From contig NZ_CP119127.1 in NCBI RefSeq assembly GCF_030128825.1, forward strand, positions 1,488,001-1,552,000: 64,000 nt of DNA, in the 5' to 3' direction. How positions within the stretch are numbered: position 1 is the stretch's first letter; each line of letters opens with the position of its first letter. The stretch is from Sphingobium sp. WTD-1. Its GTDB lineage: Bacteria; Pseudomonadota; Alphaproteobacteria; Sphingomonadales; Sphingomonadaceae. Below the pieces are notes generated by a model that was not told the DNA's origin, did no database searches, and was given only the letters and a program-made list of their open reading frames with translations. A program made the position numbers and the translations under genes. Below are positions 30,202 to 38,276 of this stretch, piece by piece.

Positions 30202-33200
30202 TCATTCGGCCGGCTGCAATGCCGCAGCATCGTCAGCCTCCGGGCGCCGGCGGCGGGCGAAGCGATCGCCCAGCGCGCGGCACACGACATAGAAGGTGGG
30301 GGTGAAGAGCAGGCCGAAGGCCGTCACGCCGGTCATGCCGAAGAAGACTGCCGTGCCTAGCGCCTGGCGCAGTTCCGCACCGGCCCCGCTGGCGATCACC
30401 AGCGGCACCGCCCCCAGAATGAAGGCGAAGCTGGTCATCAGGATCGGGCGCAGACGGGTTTGCGCCGCCTGAACCGCGGCCTCGACCGGGCTCAGCCCCT
30501 GTTCCTCTTCCGCCTGCTTGGCGAATTCGACCACCAGAATGGCGTTCTTCGCTGCGAGCGCGATCAGCACGACCAGACCGATTTGCGTGAGGATATTATT
30601 GTCCATCCCGCGCAGGTTCACACCCAGCATGGCCGCGAACAGGCACATCGGCACGATCAGGATGATCGACAGCGGCAAGGTCAGGCTTTCATATTGCGCC
30701 GCCAGCACCAGGAAGACGAAGAAGACCGCCATGCCGAAGACGATGCCTGCGGTGTTGCCGGCACTGATCTGCTGATAGGCAACGCCGGTCCATTCGCTGG
30801 CATAGCCGGCAGGGGCGGCGTCGGCGAGCTTCTCCATCGTGCTGAGCGACTGGCCCGACGAATAGCCCGGTGCCGTGTCGCCATCGATTTCCACCGCGGG
30901 CAGCAGGTTGTAACGGACCACGCGATAGGGGCCGGTCTTGTCGCGGAAGGTGGAGACCGAACCGATCGGCACCATCTGGCCGCTGTTCGACCGGGTCTTC
31001 AAGTTGGCGATGTCGGCCACGGTGCCGCGATGATCGGCATCGGCCTGGGCAGTCACGCGATAGGTGCGGCCCAGCAGGTTGAAGTCGTTGACGAAGGCAG
31101 AGCCGAGATAGACCTGCATCGCTTCGAACACGCGCTCGGGCGGCACGCCCAGCAGGTCGGCCTTGCGGCGATCGACATCCGCGAAGATGCGCGGGGTGCC
31201 GACGTCGAACAGGGTGTAGACCTGCGCCAGGCTGGGGCTCTGATTGGCCTTGCCGATCAGCTCGCCGGCGACCTTGTTGAGTTCCGCATAGCCGCGATCC
31301 TCCCGGTCCTCCAGCATCAGGCGATAGCCACCGGCCGAGCCGATGCCCTGGATCAGCGGCGGCGGCACCAGCAGGATGCGCGCCTTGTCATAGCCCGCAA
31401 CCGCCTTGTTCGCCTGATCCATGATCCCGGCATAGGTGGCGCCTTCGGCCTTGCGTTCGGCAAAGCTCTTGAACGGGAAGTAGATCGCCGCGCTGTTGGG
31501 CGCCTGTGTCTGCGACGGGCCGTGGAAGCCGGCGAACATCACCGCGCCGCGCAGGCCCTTGATCGGCAGGATCTTTGCGGCGACCTCGCGCGTCACCTTG
31601 TCGGTGCGCTCCAGCGACGCGCCCGAGGGTAGCTGGACGACGGCGAGGAAATAGCCCTGGTCCTGCGCCGGGATGAAACCGCCGGGCGTCACCCAGAACA
31701 GGGCGATGGTGGCGGCGATCAGGCCCGCATAGGTCAGCAGCATCTTCTTGGGCCGGGCGACGAGGAAGCGGGTGAGGCGCGCATAGCCCGCGCTCATCCG
31801 ATCAAAGCCCTGGTTGAAGCGATCCGCTGCCTTAGCCGCGACCTGGCGCCAGCGCGGCGCATTGTCGAGGTCATGGGCACCATGTTTGGGCTTCAGCAGC
31901 AGGGCAGCTGCAGCCGGCGACAGGGTAAGCGAGAGGATGAGCGAGATCACCGTCGCGGTCGAAATGGTGACCGCGAACTGCTGGTAGAAGGCACCGGAAA
32001 TGCCGGTGATGAACAAAGTCGGCACGAACACCGCGCACAGCACCAGTACGATCGCGATCAGCGCGGTCGACACTTCGTCCATCGACACGCGGGCCGCCTG
32101 CAGCGGGCTCATGCCATTTTCGATATTGCGTTCGACATTTTCGACCACGACGATCGCGTCGTCGACGACGATGCCGATCGCCAGCACCAGGCCGAACAGC
32201 GACAGGTTGTTGAGCGAATAGCCCACCGCCGCCAGCATCGTCGCCGTGCCGATCAGCGAGACCGGGATCGCGATGATCGGGATGACCGCCGCGCGCCAGT
32301 TCTGCAGGAAGATGAGGATGACGATGACGACCAGGATCACCGCTTCGAACAGCGTGTGATAGACGGCGTCGATCGACTGGCTGATGAATTCGGTGGGGTT
32401 GTAGATGATGCTATATTCCAGGCCCTTGGGGAAGCGCTTGGACAGTTGTTCCATCTCCGCCTTGACCTTCTCCGCCGCGTCGAGCGCGTTGGAGCCGGGG
32501 CGCTGCATTGTCGCGATGACGACCGTCGGCTTGTTGCTGAGATAGGTGTTGGTGCCATAATCCTGCGCGCCCAGCTCGACGCGGGCGACATCGCGCACGC
32601 GCACCTGATGGCCATCGGCGTCGGAACGGATGACGATGTCGGAAAACTGATCGGGCGTGGTCAGGCGGCCTTGCATCTCGACGCCAAGCTGGAAGGCTTC
32701 GCCCCGGTCATAGGGCGGCTGGCCGATCGAACCGGCCGACACCTGGACATTCTGTGCCCGCAGGGCGGAGACGATCTCGCCTGCGGTCAGGTCCAGCGCG
32801 GCGGCGCGATCCGGATCGATCCAGATGCGCATCGCATAGTCGCGCGAACCGAACAGCTGCACGTCGCCAACGCCGTCGAGCCGGGCCAGCCGGTCGCGCA
32901 CCTGGGTCAGGGCATAGTTGGAGATATAATCGCGGTCATAGGTGCCGTCGGGCGATTGCAGGTTCACGACCATCAGGAATTCGGGCGTGGTCTTGCGGGT
33001 CACGACGCCCAGCCGCTGCACCTCTTCGGGCAGGCGGGGGATGGCGACCGCGACGCGGTTTTGCACCAGCACCTGCGCGGCATCCAGGTCGGTGCCGATC
33101 TTGAAGGTGACGGTAATGACGACCTTGCCGTCACCGGTCGACTGGCTGCTCTGATAGAGCATGTCGTCGACGCCGTTGATTTCCTGTTCGATCGGCGCGG

Positions 33201-33390
33201 CCACGGTCGACGCGACCGTTTCGGCCGATGCGCCGGGATATTGGGCGGAAACCGTGACCGTGGGGGGCACGATGTCGGGATATTGGGACACCGGCAGGCC
33301 GATAAAGGCGAGCGCACCGACCACGGTGATGACCACCGCGATGACGGCGGCAAAGATCGGCCGGTCGATGAAGAAACGGGAGAAACGCAT
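30202..33390 (-). CDS. RND multidrug efflux pump, inner membrane subunit (AcrB/MexB type)
   Basis: A 1062-residue hydrophobe/amphiphile exporter. The start MRFSRFFIDRPIFAAVIAVV is the standard HAE-1 N-terminus; further marks are PISQYPDIVPPTV-like VSQYPDIVPPTVTVS, the proton-relay helix GIVVDDAIVVVENVERNI with the two Asp residues, and NAILVVEFAKQAEEEQGLSP in the second half. Twelve membrane helices and two large periplasmic loops are expected. Start at 33390 is preceded by AAAGGATG. Substrates cannot be read from the sequence. It sits between adaptor and outer membrane channel genes in one leftward operon. Confidence 0.96.
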   Translation of the reverse strand: MRFSRFFIDRPIFAAVIAVVITVVGALAFIGLPVSQYPDIVPPTVTVSAQYPGASAETVASTVAAPIEQEINGVDDMLYQSSQSTGDGKVVITVTFKIGTDLDAAQVLVQNRVAVAIPRLPEEVQRLGVVTRKTTPEFLMVVNLQSPDGTYDRDYISNYALTQVRDRLARLDGVGDVQLFGSRDYAMRIWIDPDRAAALDLTAGEIVSALRAQNVQVSAGSIGQPPYDRGEAFQLGVEMQGRLTTPDQFSDIVIRSDADGHQVRVRDVARVELGAQDYGTNTYLSNKPTVVIATMQRPGSNALDAAEKVKAEMEQLSKRFPKGLEYSIIYNPTEFISQSIDAVYHTLFEAVILVVIVILIFLQNWRAAVIPIIAIPVSLIGTATMLAAVGYSLNNLSLFGLVLAIGIVVDDAIVVVENVERNIENGMSPLQAARVSMDEVSTALIAIVLVLCAVFVPTLFITGISGAFYQQFAVTISTATVISLILSLTLSPAAAALLLKPKHGAHDLDNAPRWRQVAAKAADRFNQGFDRMSAGYARLTRFLVARPKKMLLTYAGLIAATIALFWVTPGGFIPAQDQGYFLAVVQLPSGASLERTDKVTREVAAKILPIKGLRGAVMFAGFHGPSQTQAPNSAAIYFPFKSFAERKAEGATYAGIMDQANKAVAGYDKARILLVPPPLIQGIGSAGGYRLMLEDREDRGYAELNKVAGELIGKANQSPSLAQVYTLFDVGTPRIFADVDRRKADLLGVPPERVFEAMQVYLGSAFVNDFNLLGRTYRVTAQADADHRGTVADIANLKTRSNSGQMVPIGSVSTFRDKTGPYRVVRYNLLPAVEIDGDTAPGYSSGQSLSTMEKLADAAPAGYASEWTGVAYQQISAGNTAGIVFGMAVFFVFLVLAAQYESLTLPLSIILIVPMCLFAAMLGVNLRGMDNNILTQIGLVVLIALAAKNAILVVEFAKQAEEEQGLSPVEAAVQAAQTRLRPILMTSFAFILGAVPLVIASGAGAELRQALGTAVFFGMTGVTAFGLLFTPTFYVVCRALGDRFARRRRPEADDAAALQPAE

Positions 33391-33504
33391 CGGATCATCC
33401 TTTGCGAACGAGCGAAAGGGATACCGCGCGATCCGGCCGGGCCGGATCACGGGCTTGGGATTTCGTTTGATTGGCCCCACCCGTGTGAAGGGTGGGGTCA
33501 GTGC

Positions 33505-34767
33505 TTACCGGGCGAAGGTGGCCTGGGCGGCGACCGGGGCGGCGCCGTCGACCGGGGTGACGGGCGCCGGGGTCGGGGTGATCCGGGCCGGCTTCACCGC
33601 AACCTTGGCACCGGGCATCGCCGCCTGGATATTGGTCACGACCACCCGGTCCTTGGGATCGAGGCCGCTGCGGATGATGCGCAGCCCGTCGACGATCGGG
33701 CCAAGCTCGACCGGCTTCACCGCGACGCTGTCATCCTTGTCCACCACCAGCACGGTCTTGCGTGCCTGGTCGGACTGGATCGCCTCGTCCGGGACCAGCA
33801 GGGCATTGGCCTTGCCGCCATTGGCCAGGCGCATATTGCCGAACAGGCCGGGGGTCAGGAAATTGCCCGGATTGTCGAACACGGCGCGGATGCGGATCGT
33901 GCCTGACCGGGGATCAAGCCCATTGTCGGTGAAGTCCAGACGGCCCTTGTGGTTATAGTCCGCCTCATCCTGCAACCGCACCTCGACCGCGCCGCCATTC
34001 TCCTTGTCGCGCTGCGACTTGAGATAGAGCGCTTCGGACGCATCGAAGTTGAAGTAGATGGGGTCGAGCTTGTTGACCGTGGTCAGCAGCGACGCGGTGC
34101 TGCCTTCGCCGCCCGACACCAGATTGCCGATGTCGACTCGGCGATCCGACACGCGGCCGGAAATCGGCGCGCGCACCTGGGTGAACTCGACGTCCAGCGC
34201 CCGGCTGCGTTCGCGGGCCTGCGCGCCGGCGAGGGCGGCCTGTGCCGCCTGCAGACGCGAGCGGAGCGAGTCCACTTCGCTGGCCGACACGGCTTCGTCG
34301 CCGGTCAGTCGCTGGACGCGGCCATAGTCATTCTGGGCCAGCAGCAGCGCACTGCGGGCGGAGGCGACGCTGGCCCGCGCTTCGGCCAGAGCCGCCTGGA
34401 ACGGGCGCTGGTCGATGGTGAAGAGCAACTGCCCCTGGCGGACGAAATCGCCGTCGCGGAAGTGGATGGCGGTCACCGCGCCCGACACGCGCGGGCGGAT
34501 TTCCACCGTCTGGCTGGGGGCGAAGCGGCCGACATAATCATCCCACTGGGTCACGCTGCGGGCGAGCGGCGCGGATACGCCGACCGCCGCCAGCGGGGCG
34601 GCCGCAGCCTGGGCCGACGGGCGGTCGACCAGCTTCCAGCCGATGCCGAACAGGGCGATGAGCGCGACGGCGGCGATGCCGCCATGCTTGCGCGACCATC
34701 GGCTTCCTGGTGGCGCGTGAATGTCCGACGCGGTGCCGTCGGCTGTGATTTTGGTGAACTGGTTCAT
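33505..34767 (-). CDS. RND efflux periplasmic adaptor (membrane fusion protein)
   Basis: A 420-residue adaptor linking pump and outer membrane channel. One N-terminal membrane anchor (GGIAAVALIALFGIGWKL) is followed by the first lipoyl half (VEIRPRVSGAVTAIHFRDGD, FVRQGQLLFTIDQRPFQAAL), a helical hairpin (LAEARASVASARSALLLAQN), the second lipoyl half (VRAPISGRVSDRRVDIGNLV) and beta-barrel domains. No lipobox is present, so it is anchored by the helix. It starts 4 nt after the stop of the 137-residue gene. Confidence 0.94.
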   Translation of the reverse strand: MNQFTKITADGTASDIHAPPGSRWSRKHGGIAAVALIALFGIGWKLVDRPSAQAAAAPLAAVGVSAPLARSVTQWDDYVGRFAPSQTVEIRPRVSGAVTAIHFRDGDFVRQGQLLFTIDQRPFQAALAEARASVASARSALLLAQNDYGRVQRLTGDEAVSASEVDSLRSRLQAAQAALAGAQARERSRALDVEFTQVRAPISGRVSDRRVDIGNLVSGGEGSTASLLTTVNKLDPIYFNFDASEALYLKSQRDKENGGAVEVRLQDEADYNHKGRLDFTDNGLDPRSGTIRIRAVFDNPGNFLTPGLFGNMRLANGGKANALLVPDEAIQSDQARKTVLVVDKDDSVAVKPVELGPIVDGLRIIRSGLDPKDRVVVTNIQAAMPGAKVAVKPARITPTPAPVTPVDGAAPVAAQATFAR

Positions 34768-34770
34768 GGA

Positions 34771-35184
34771 TTAGCTCCGGGGGACGCGGGCGATGCGGCC
34801 CGCGCTGATGGTGGCGAGCAGCAGTTCGAGCTGCGCGGTGGAAAAGCCGGCCGCACGGAAGGCGGCGAGGGCGGAAAGCGACACGGCATAGCCCTTGTGC
34901 CATGCCTCGACGGCCAGGCGGCGCAGCGCCTCCAGCCGTTCGCTGGCCAGGGTTGGGCTATGTTCCTCGCCCCAGATCCACTTGCGCAAGCGAGCGAAGC
35001 GGCCGGGACCGCGCAGCGAGCGCAAGCCGTCGGTGCGGGCAAGGTCGACAATCTGCCATTCCTGGGCAGAAAAGTCGGTCGCCTGGGCCTCGACACTGAT
35101 GGCGGGCACGGCGGGGGCGGGGCGGGCGGCGCCGACCGCCATCTGCGGACCGGCAAGTGCCTGGGCGAAATCAAGGAAAGCCAT
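34771..35184 (-). CDS. Hypothetical 137-residue protein heading the efflux operon
   Basis: Soluble protein, start MAFLDFAQALAG at 35184 preceded by AGGAACAGG. No signal or membrane segment. The middle holds ALRRLAVEAWHKGYAVSLSA and a helix-rich C-terminus (AAGFSTAQLELLLATISAGR); an Arg/Trp-rich stretch FARLRKWIWGEEH lies before it. I do not recognise the family. The tight 3-nt spacing to the adaptor gene and shared promoter region with TetR operators show it is regulated with the pump; an accessory or small regulatory role is possible. Confidence 0.75.
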   Translation of the reverse strand: MAFLDFAQALAGPQMAVGAARPAPAVPAISVEAQATDFSAQEWQIVDLARTDGLRSLRGPGRFARLRKWIWGEEHSPTLASERLEALRRLAVEAWHKGYAVSLSALAAFRAAGFSTAQLELLLATISAGRIARVPRS

Positions 35185-35378
35185 GGCCTGTTCCTTCCTG
35201 CTATCTGAAGCGGGCACACGGCCGCGCGCGGAAAAGCGCGGATCGCGTCCCGGAATAAGCGCCCGAAGATGCGGGCATGCGTCCTTGCGGCGCGAACGGC
35301 ACAAACCGTCGCGAAGAGGGCGCAAAGATGGTGAATCAGGAGGAACCCGTTACCGGGAAACCGCCCCTTTGGGTGACG

Positions 35379-35414
35379 CTATCGTCGACAGCGCCGATGG
35401 TGGAATTGCTGCAT
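35379..35414 (-). CDS. Possible 11-residue leader peptide in the efflux operon 5' region
   Basis: Reads MQQFHHRRCRR then TAG, with GGGAGG eight nucleotides upstream and a small hairpin (CTGGG/CCCAG, 35425-35441) just before. It sits in the 195-nt untranslated region upstream of the first efflux gene. Such leaders can control downstream translation, but a chance ORF is equally possible. Confidence 0.2.
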   Translation of the reverse strand: MQQFHHRRCRR

Positions 35415-35451
35415 GATGACCTCCCTGGGCTATACACCCAGCATCATTGTG

Positions 35452-35463
35452 TACCGCATGGTA
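35452..35463. promoter_or_regulatory. TetR operator 1, TACC-N4-GGTA, at the -10 region of the efflux promoter
   Basis: TACCGCATGGTA. It directly abuts the probable minus-strand -10 element TATATA (35462-35467). Same palindrome pattern as 35501-35512 and 36184-36195. Confidence 0.7.
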
Positions 35464-35489
35464 TATATTAACGGGGGCTGTCCCGTCAA
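35462..35489 (-). promoter_or_regulatory. Probable sigma-70-type promoter of the RND efflux operon
   Basis: On the minus strand, TTGACG (35489-35484) and TATATA (35467-35462) are separated by 16 nt. TetR-type palindromes flank both sides, one overlapping the -10 end and one upstream of the -35. Transcription would run left into the 137-residue gene and the pump. Confidence 0.6.
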
Positions 35490-35500
35490 CCGTCTTTTTG

Positions 35501-35512
35501 TACCGGGAGGTA
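35501..35512. promoter_or_regulatory. TetR operator 2, TACC-N4-GGTA, upstream of the efflux -35
   Basis: TACCGGGAGGTA, 12 nt upstream of the -35 hexamer on the minus strand. Matches the other two sites in both half-sites. The 388-nt gap 35185-35572 contains this regulatory region and the long leader, with no other clear gene. Confidence 0.7.
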
Positions 35513-35572
35513 TTTTATTTGCAGTGCGGCAATTTCAAGAGGCCGAGGCTCGCAAAAGCGAAATAAAATCCG

Positions 35573-36184
35573 CTATTTGCTCGGCCACATGGTGAGAGTG
35601 GTGTCGATCAGCTGTTCCAGCCGATCGCGCGGCACGCCAGCACCGGCCTGCACGGCCATGCCTTGGATCACGGTCGAGAGGTAACAGGCGAGTGCCTGGG
35701 GCTCGACTCCGGCGGGCAGGTCGCCCTCTGCCTGGGCGCGTTCAAACCGGTCGAGCAGGGCGCGGTCGGACGAGGCGCGACGGGCCAGCACCTCGTCGCG
35801 GATACATTCGGAATGGGCGGTGCCGCCGACCGAACTGATGACGCCCATGCACCCCTGGGGATCTTTGTTCCCGGTCTGGATCGCCAGTGATCCGCGCAGC
35901 ATGCGCTCGGCCACGGCCTTGGCCGTCGGGGCCTCCAGCGACGACTTCACATAGCAGAGCTTGTCGCGCTCATAGAGGTCGAGCGCCTTGCGGAACAGCG
36001 CTTCCTTGTTGCCGAAACAGGCATAGAGGCTGGGCTTGGTGATACCCATCGCTTCGGTCAGTTCCGCCAACGATGCGCCTTCATAGCCGCGCCGCCAGAA
36101 GACCTGAAGCGCAGCCGCCAGGGCTTCCTCGGGATCGAACTCCCGCGGGCGGCCCCTGCCACTCTGTGTTGCCGTGATTTCCAT
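35573..36184 (-). CDS. TetR/AcrR-family repressor of the efflux operon
   Basis: A 203-residue regulator. N-terminal HTH: RGRPREFDPEEALAAALQVF, RRGYEGASLAELTEAMGITK and PSLYACFGNKEALFRKAL, the pattern of the group that includes AcrR-like and reductive-stress repressors. The C-terminal ligand domain holds QGCMGVISSVGG with a Cys, and a second Cys (SECIRDEVL) and third (LACYLSTVIQG), so redox sensing is conceivable. Start at 36184 coincides with the ATACCG edge of a TACC-N4-GGTA palindrome, which implies autorepression. It is upstream of and co-directional with the pump operon. Confidence 0.9.
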   Translation of the reverse strand: MEITATQSGRGRPREFDPEEALAAALQVFWRRGYEGASLAELTEAMGITKPSLYACFGNKEALFRKALDLYERDKLCYVKSSLEAPTAKAVAERMLRGSLAIQTGNKDPQGCMGVISSVGGTAHSECIRDEVLARRASSDRALLDRFERAQAEGDLPAGVEPQALACYLSTVIQGMAVQAGAGVPRDRLEQLIDTTLTMWPSK

Positions 36185-36195
36185 ACCGACCGGTA
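36184..36195. promoter_or_regulatory. TetR operator 3, overlapping the tetR start codon
   Basis: TACCGACCGGTA; its left edge is the first base of the tetR start codon on the minus strand. Binding here would block tetR expression. Confidence 0.65.
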
Positions 36196-36272
36196 TATAG
36201 GGATGATGGCCGCCGGCGTCCATAGGGCGCGCAACATCATCGCTGGTCAGCTTTTATCTGATAGGGGAGAAA

Positions 36273-36292
36273 TTGGATGCCCGACAAGGATT
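36273..36292. repeat. attL: 20-bp direct repeat of the tRNA-Gln 3' end
   Basis: TTGGATGCCCGACAAGGATT, identical to 47999-48018, which is the 3' end (acceptor stem, CCA and part of the T arm) of the tRNA-Gln gene. The pair brackets the integrase-bearing element. Confidence 0.92.
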
Positions 36293-36302
36293 ATAACTTG
36301 GC

Positions 36303-36412
36303 TTGCATCAGCTTGCACTGACCTGCACCGAATTGCAGCGGAATGGTCAGAAATTTCGCCGTTTTTGACATTTGAGCCAGCATCGAGTTGCATTGACTTG
36401 CAGCGCCTTGAA
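36303..36412. repeat. Helically phased 10-bp TTGCA repeats beside attL
   Basis: TTGCA starts at 36303, 36313 and 36333, with CTGCA in phase at 36323; a second group starts at 36388 and 36398, with a degenerate TTGAA at 36408. Spacing is exactly 10 bp in each group, one helical turn. They lie between attL and the integrase start, the expected place for integrase arm or excisionase sites. Confidence 0.75.
36365..36393 (+). promoter_or_regulatory. Candidate integrase promoter
   Basis: TTGACA (36365-36370) is followed after 17 nt by TTGCAT (36388-36393), a weak -10. The second TTGCA repeat group overlaps this -10, so the repeat-binding protein would also control integrase transcription. Confidence 0.45.
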
Positions 36413-36458
36413 GCCCACAAATGTGGGAACAATTGGCGCTGAAAGGGAATGGCTTCCT

Positions 36459-37679
36459 ATGGGCAAGCTCACTGACATGAAGGTAAAAAACGCCAAGCCC
36501 GGCATTCATGGTGATGGGGACGGGCTTTATCTGCGTGTGAAACCGCCAACCGAGGCTCAGGCTAAGCGCGGCGAGAAATCTGGGGCTAAGTCTTGGGTTC
36601 TGCGCGTCCAGCATATGGGCCGGCGCACGGACATTGGTCTGGGCGGATTTCCCACCGATCTGACGCTGCGTGAAGCGCGCGACAAGGCGCATCATCTGCG
36701 CAAGCTGGCTAGGCAGGGCAAGAACGCCATAGCTGAACGCGATCGCGAGAAGGTGGTGATCCCTACCTTTGCCGATGCTGTCGGACTGGCCCATGCTGAA
36801 CTGTCCAAGGGCTGGAGCGAGAAGCATGGCGACGCCTTCAAGGCGTCACTCAATGAACATGCCGTGCCCAAGCTCGGCGCCAAGCGCGTCGACCAAATCA
36901 CGACTGCGGAGGTCATCGCCGCCCTGTCACCGATCTGGACTGAAAAGCCCGCGATCGCGTCGAAGGTCCGCGTGCGCATCATGCAGGTGCTTTCCTTCGC
37001 TCGCGCCAAAGGGTGGCGCACCGCTCCGCTGCCAGAGGCACGCGAACTGCGCAACGGCTTGGCGCGGCAGCCCAAGGGCAAGAACTTCACTGCGATGGAT
37101 TGGCGGGAGGTCCCGGCCTTCTTTTCCGACCAGCTCGCTCGGGAGGATACGGCTGGGCGCCTGGCGCTGCTGTTCACGATCACGACGGCGGCGCGCTCTG
37201 GCGAGGCCCGTTCGGCGCGCTGGGAGCATATCGACATCGAGGCGCGGACGTGGACGCGGCCGGGCGAGCTGATGAAGTCGGGCGTGAAGCATGTGGTCAC
37301 GCTCAATGATGCCGCGATCGGCATCCTGGAGCGCGCCCGGCCGCTGTCCGGTGGCGAGGGGCTTATCTTCCCTGGCACCAAGGGGCAGAAGCTTTCCGAC
37401 ATGACGCTGAGCAAGGTCATGCGCACGGCGAAGCGAGATGAGACGGTCCACGGCTTCCGTTCCAGCTTCCGCGATTGGGCAGCCGAACGCATGCCGACGA
37501 TTCCCGCGATGGTGGCCGAAATGGCGCTGGCGCACAGCGTCGGCACGAAGACGGAGCAGGCCTATCTCCGGACGGATCTTCCCGACATGCGCCGGGCGCT
37601 GATGGATGGCTGGGGGCAGTTTCTCGCCGAATCCCTATCGAGCGTCGGCGGCAATGTCGTGTGGATGGAGCGCGCATGA
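36459..37679 (+). CDS. Tyrosine-type site-specific integrase (P4-like, DUF4102 N-terminus)
   Basis: A 406-residue recombinase. N-terminal arm-binding domain: MGKLTDMKVKNAKPG, HGDGDGLYLRVKP, SWVLRVQHMGRRTDIGLGG. A SAM-like core-binding region follows, then the catalytic domain with Arg in TITTAARSGEARSARW, Lys in MKSGVKHVVTL, His-x-x-Arg in VHGFRSSFRDWAAE, His in MALAHSVGTKTEQAY and the nucleophile Tyr in the same AYLRTD. Start at 36459 is chosen because GAAAGGGAATGG lies upstream and the family N-terminus begins there; the frame opens earlier at 36372 through the repeat region. It should act on the flanking 20-bp att sites. Confidence 0.95.
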   Translation: MGKLTDMKVKNAKPGIHGDGDGLYLRVKPPTEAQAKRGEKSGAKSWVLRVQHMGRRTDIGLGGFPTDLTLREARDKAHHLRKLARQGKNAIAERDREKVVIPTFADAVGLAHAELSKGWSEKHGDAFKASLNEHAVPKLGAKRVDQITTAEVIAALSPIWTEKPAIASKVRVRIMQVLSFARAKGWRTAPLPEARELRNGLARQPKGKNFTAMDWREVPAFFSDQLAREDTAGRLALLFTITTAARSGEARSARWEHIDIEARTWTRPGELMKSGVKHVVTLNDAAIGILERARPLSGGEGLIFPGTKGQKLSDMTLSKVMRTAKRDETVHGFRSSFRDWAAERMPTIPAMVAEMALAHSVGTKTEQAYLRTDLPDMRRALMDGWGQFLAESLSSVGGNVVWMERA

Positions 37680-37814
37680 TGCCGGACGTACCAGATCGGA
37701 CAGTGCGTGGACCCCATCCAAAAAGAAATAATAGGAAAGCCACGCGCATGATAGTTGCGCAATGCTGGGTTTCGGCATATCAATGTTTCAGCACCAAGTT
37801 GAAGGAAGAGACGG

Positions 37815-38003
37815 ATGGCTACCAGCCCCCTCACTGCCGAAAGGCTTTCGTACAGCGTGACCGACGCCGCTCACGCGCTGGGGATCAGCGAGCGGTCGAT
37901 CTACAATCTGATTTATGGTGGGAAGCTGCGCCGGATGAAGATCGGGCGCCGTGTCGTGATCCCGGCGGCCGACTTGCGCTCCATCCTAGAAGGCACGGCA
38001 TGA
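37815..38003 (+). CDS. AlpA/HTH_17-type DNA-binding protein (probable excisionase or regulator)
   Basis: A 62-residue MerR-like helix-turn-helix protein: YSVTDAAHALGISERSIYNL, then GGKLRRMKIGRRVVIPAADL. This is the helix-turn-helix type found in AlpA and excisionase proteins beside P4-like integrases. RBS GAAGGAAG lies 7 nt upstream. The phased TTGCA repeats near attL are candidate binding sites. The 135-nt gap after the integrase shows nothing else. Confidence 0.85.
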   Translation: MATSPLTAERLSYSVTDAAHALGISERSIYNLIYGGKLRRMKIGRRVVIPAADLRSILEGTA

Positions 38004-38023
38004 GCGATGGGCCATACGAAAAA

Positions 38024-38082
38024 CGCCTTCGTCCATAGGGACAAAGGCGCTCCTGTTCTCTCTGGCGGGTCGAACAGGAGCG
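38024..38082 (+). ncRNA. Tandem RNA hairpins upstream of the primase gene
   Basis: Hairpin 1: CGCCTTCGTCC (38024-38034) with GGACAAAGGCG (38039-38049). Hairpin 2: CGCTCCTGTTC (38048-38058) with GAACAGGAGCG (38072-38082), loop of 13 nt. They lie directly behind the AlpA-like gene with no T-run, so an mRNA structure (processing or translational control) or short RNA is likelier than a terminator. Confidence 0.5.
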
Positions 38083-38102
38083 ATCATAGCACGGCTTCCT
38101 CA

Positions 38103-38276
38103 ATGCGCCATACGGAAATCACGTATGAGCCTTTCGGCTGCGGCTTTGATGTCGTGGTGAAGCCTCAGATTGTGCCTGATGGTCAGGGCTGGGAGTTTCG
38201 CACTCACGCTCAAGCGGTTGCTTGGGCTCAGTCGCTGGGCCTGCCGGTCGTGGATAAGACGGGAGGGCAGGCATGA
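38103..38276 (+). CDS. Small hypothetical protein upstream of the primase
   Basis: A 57-residue protein (MRHTEITYEPFGCGFDVVVK start) with a C-terminal part EFRTHAQAVAWAQSLGL. The frame is open from an earlier ATG at 38007 (89 residues), but that extension would translate the double hairpin, so the later start is preferred; neither has a good ribosome site. Its TGA overlaps the primase start (ATGA), which supports that it is really translated. Family not recognised. Confidence 0.55.
   Translation: MRHTEITYEPFGCGFDVVVKPQIVPDGQGWEFRTHAQAVAWAQSLGLPVVDKTGGQA

Noticed and set aside
36303..36412. Phased TTGCA repeats considered as a CRISPR array or plasmid iteron origin
   Set aside because: Units are 10 bp without spacers, so not CRISPR; position between attL and integrase fits recombination sites better than an origin.
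36372..36458. Longer start for the integrase through the repeat region
   Set aside because: Would translate the TTGCA repeats; the family N-terminus and ribosome site fit 36459.
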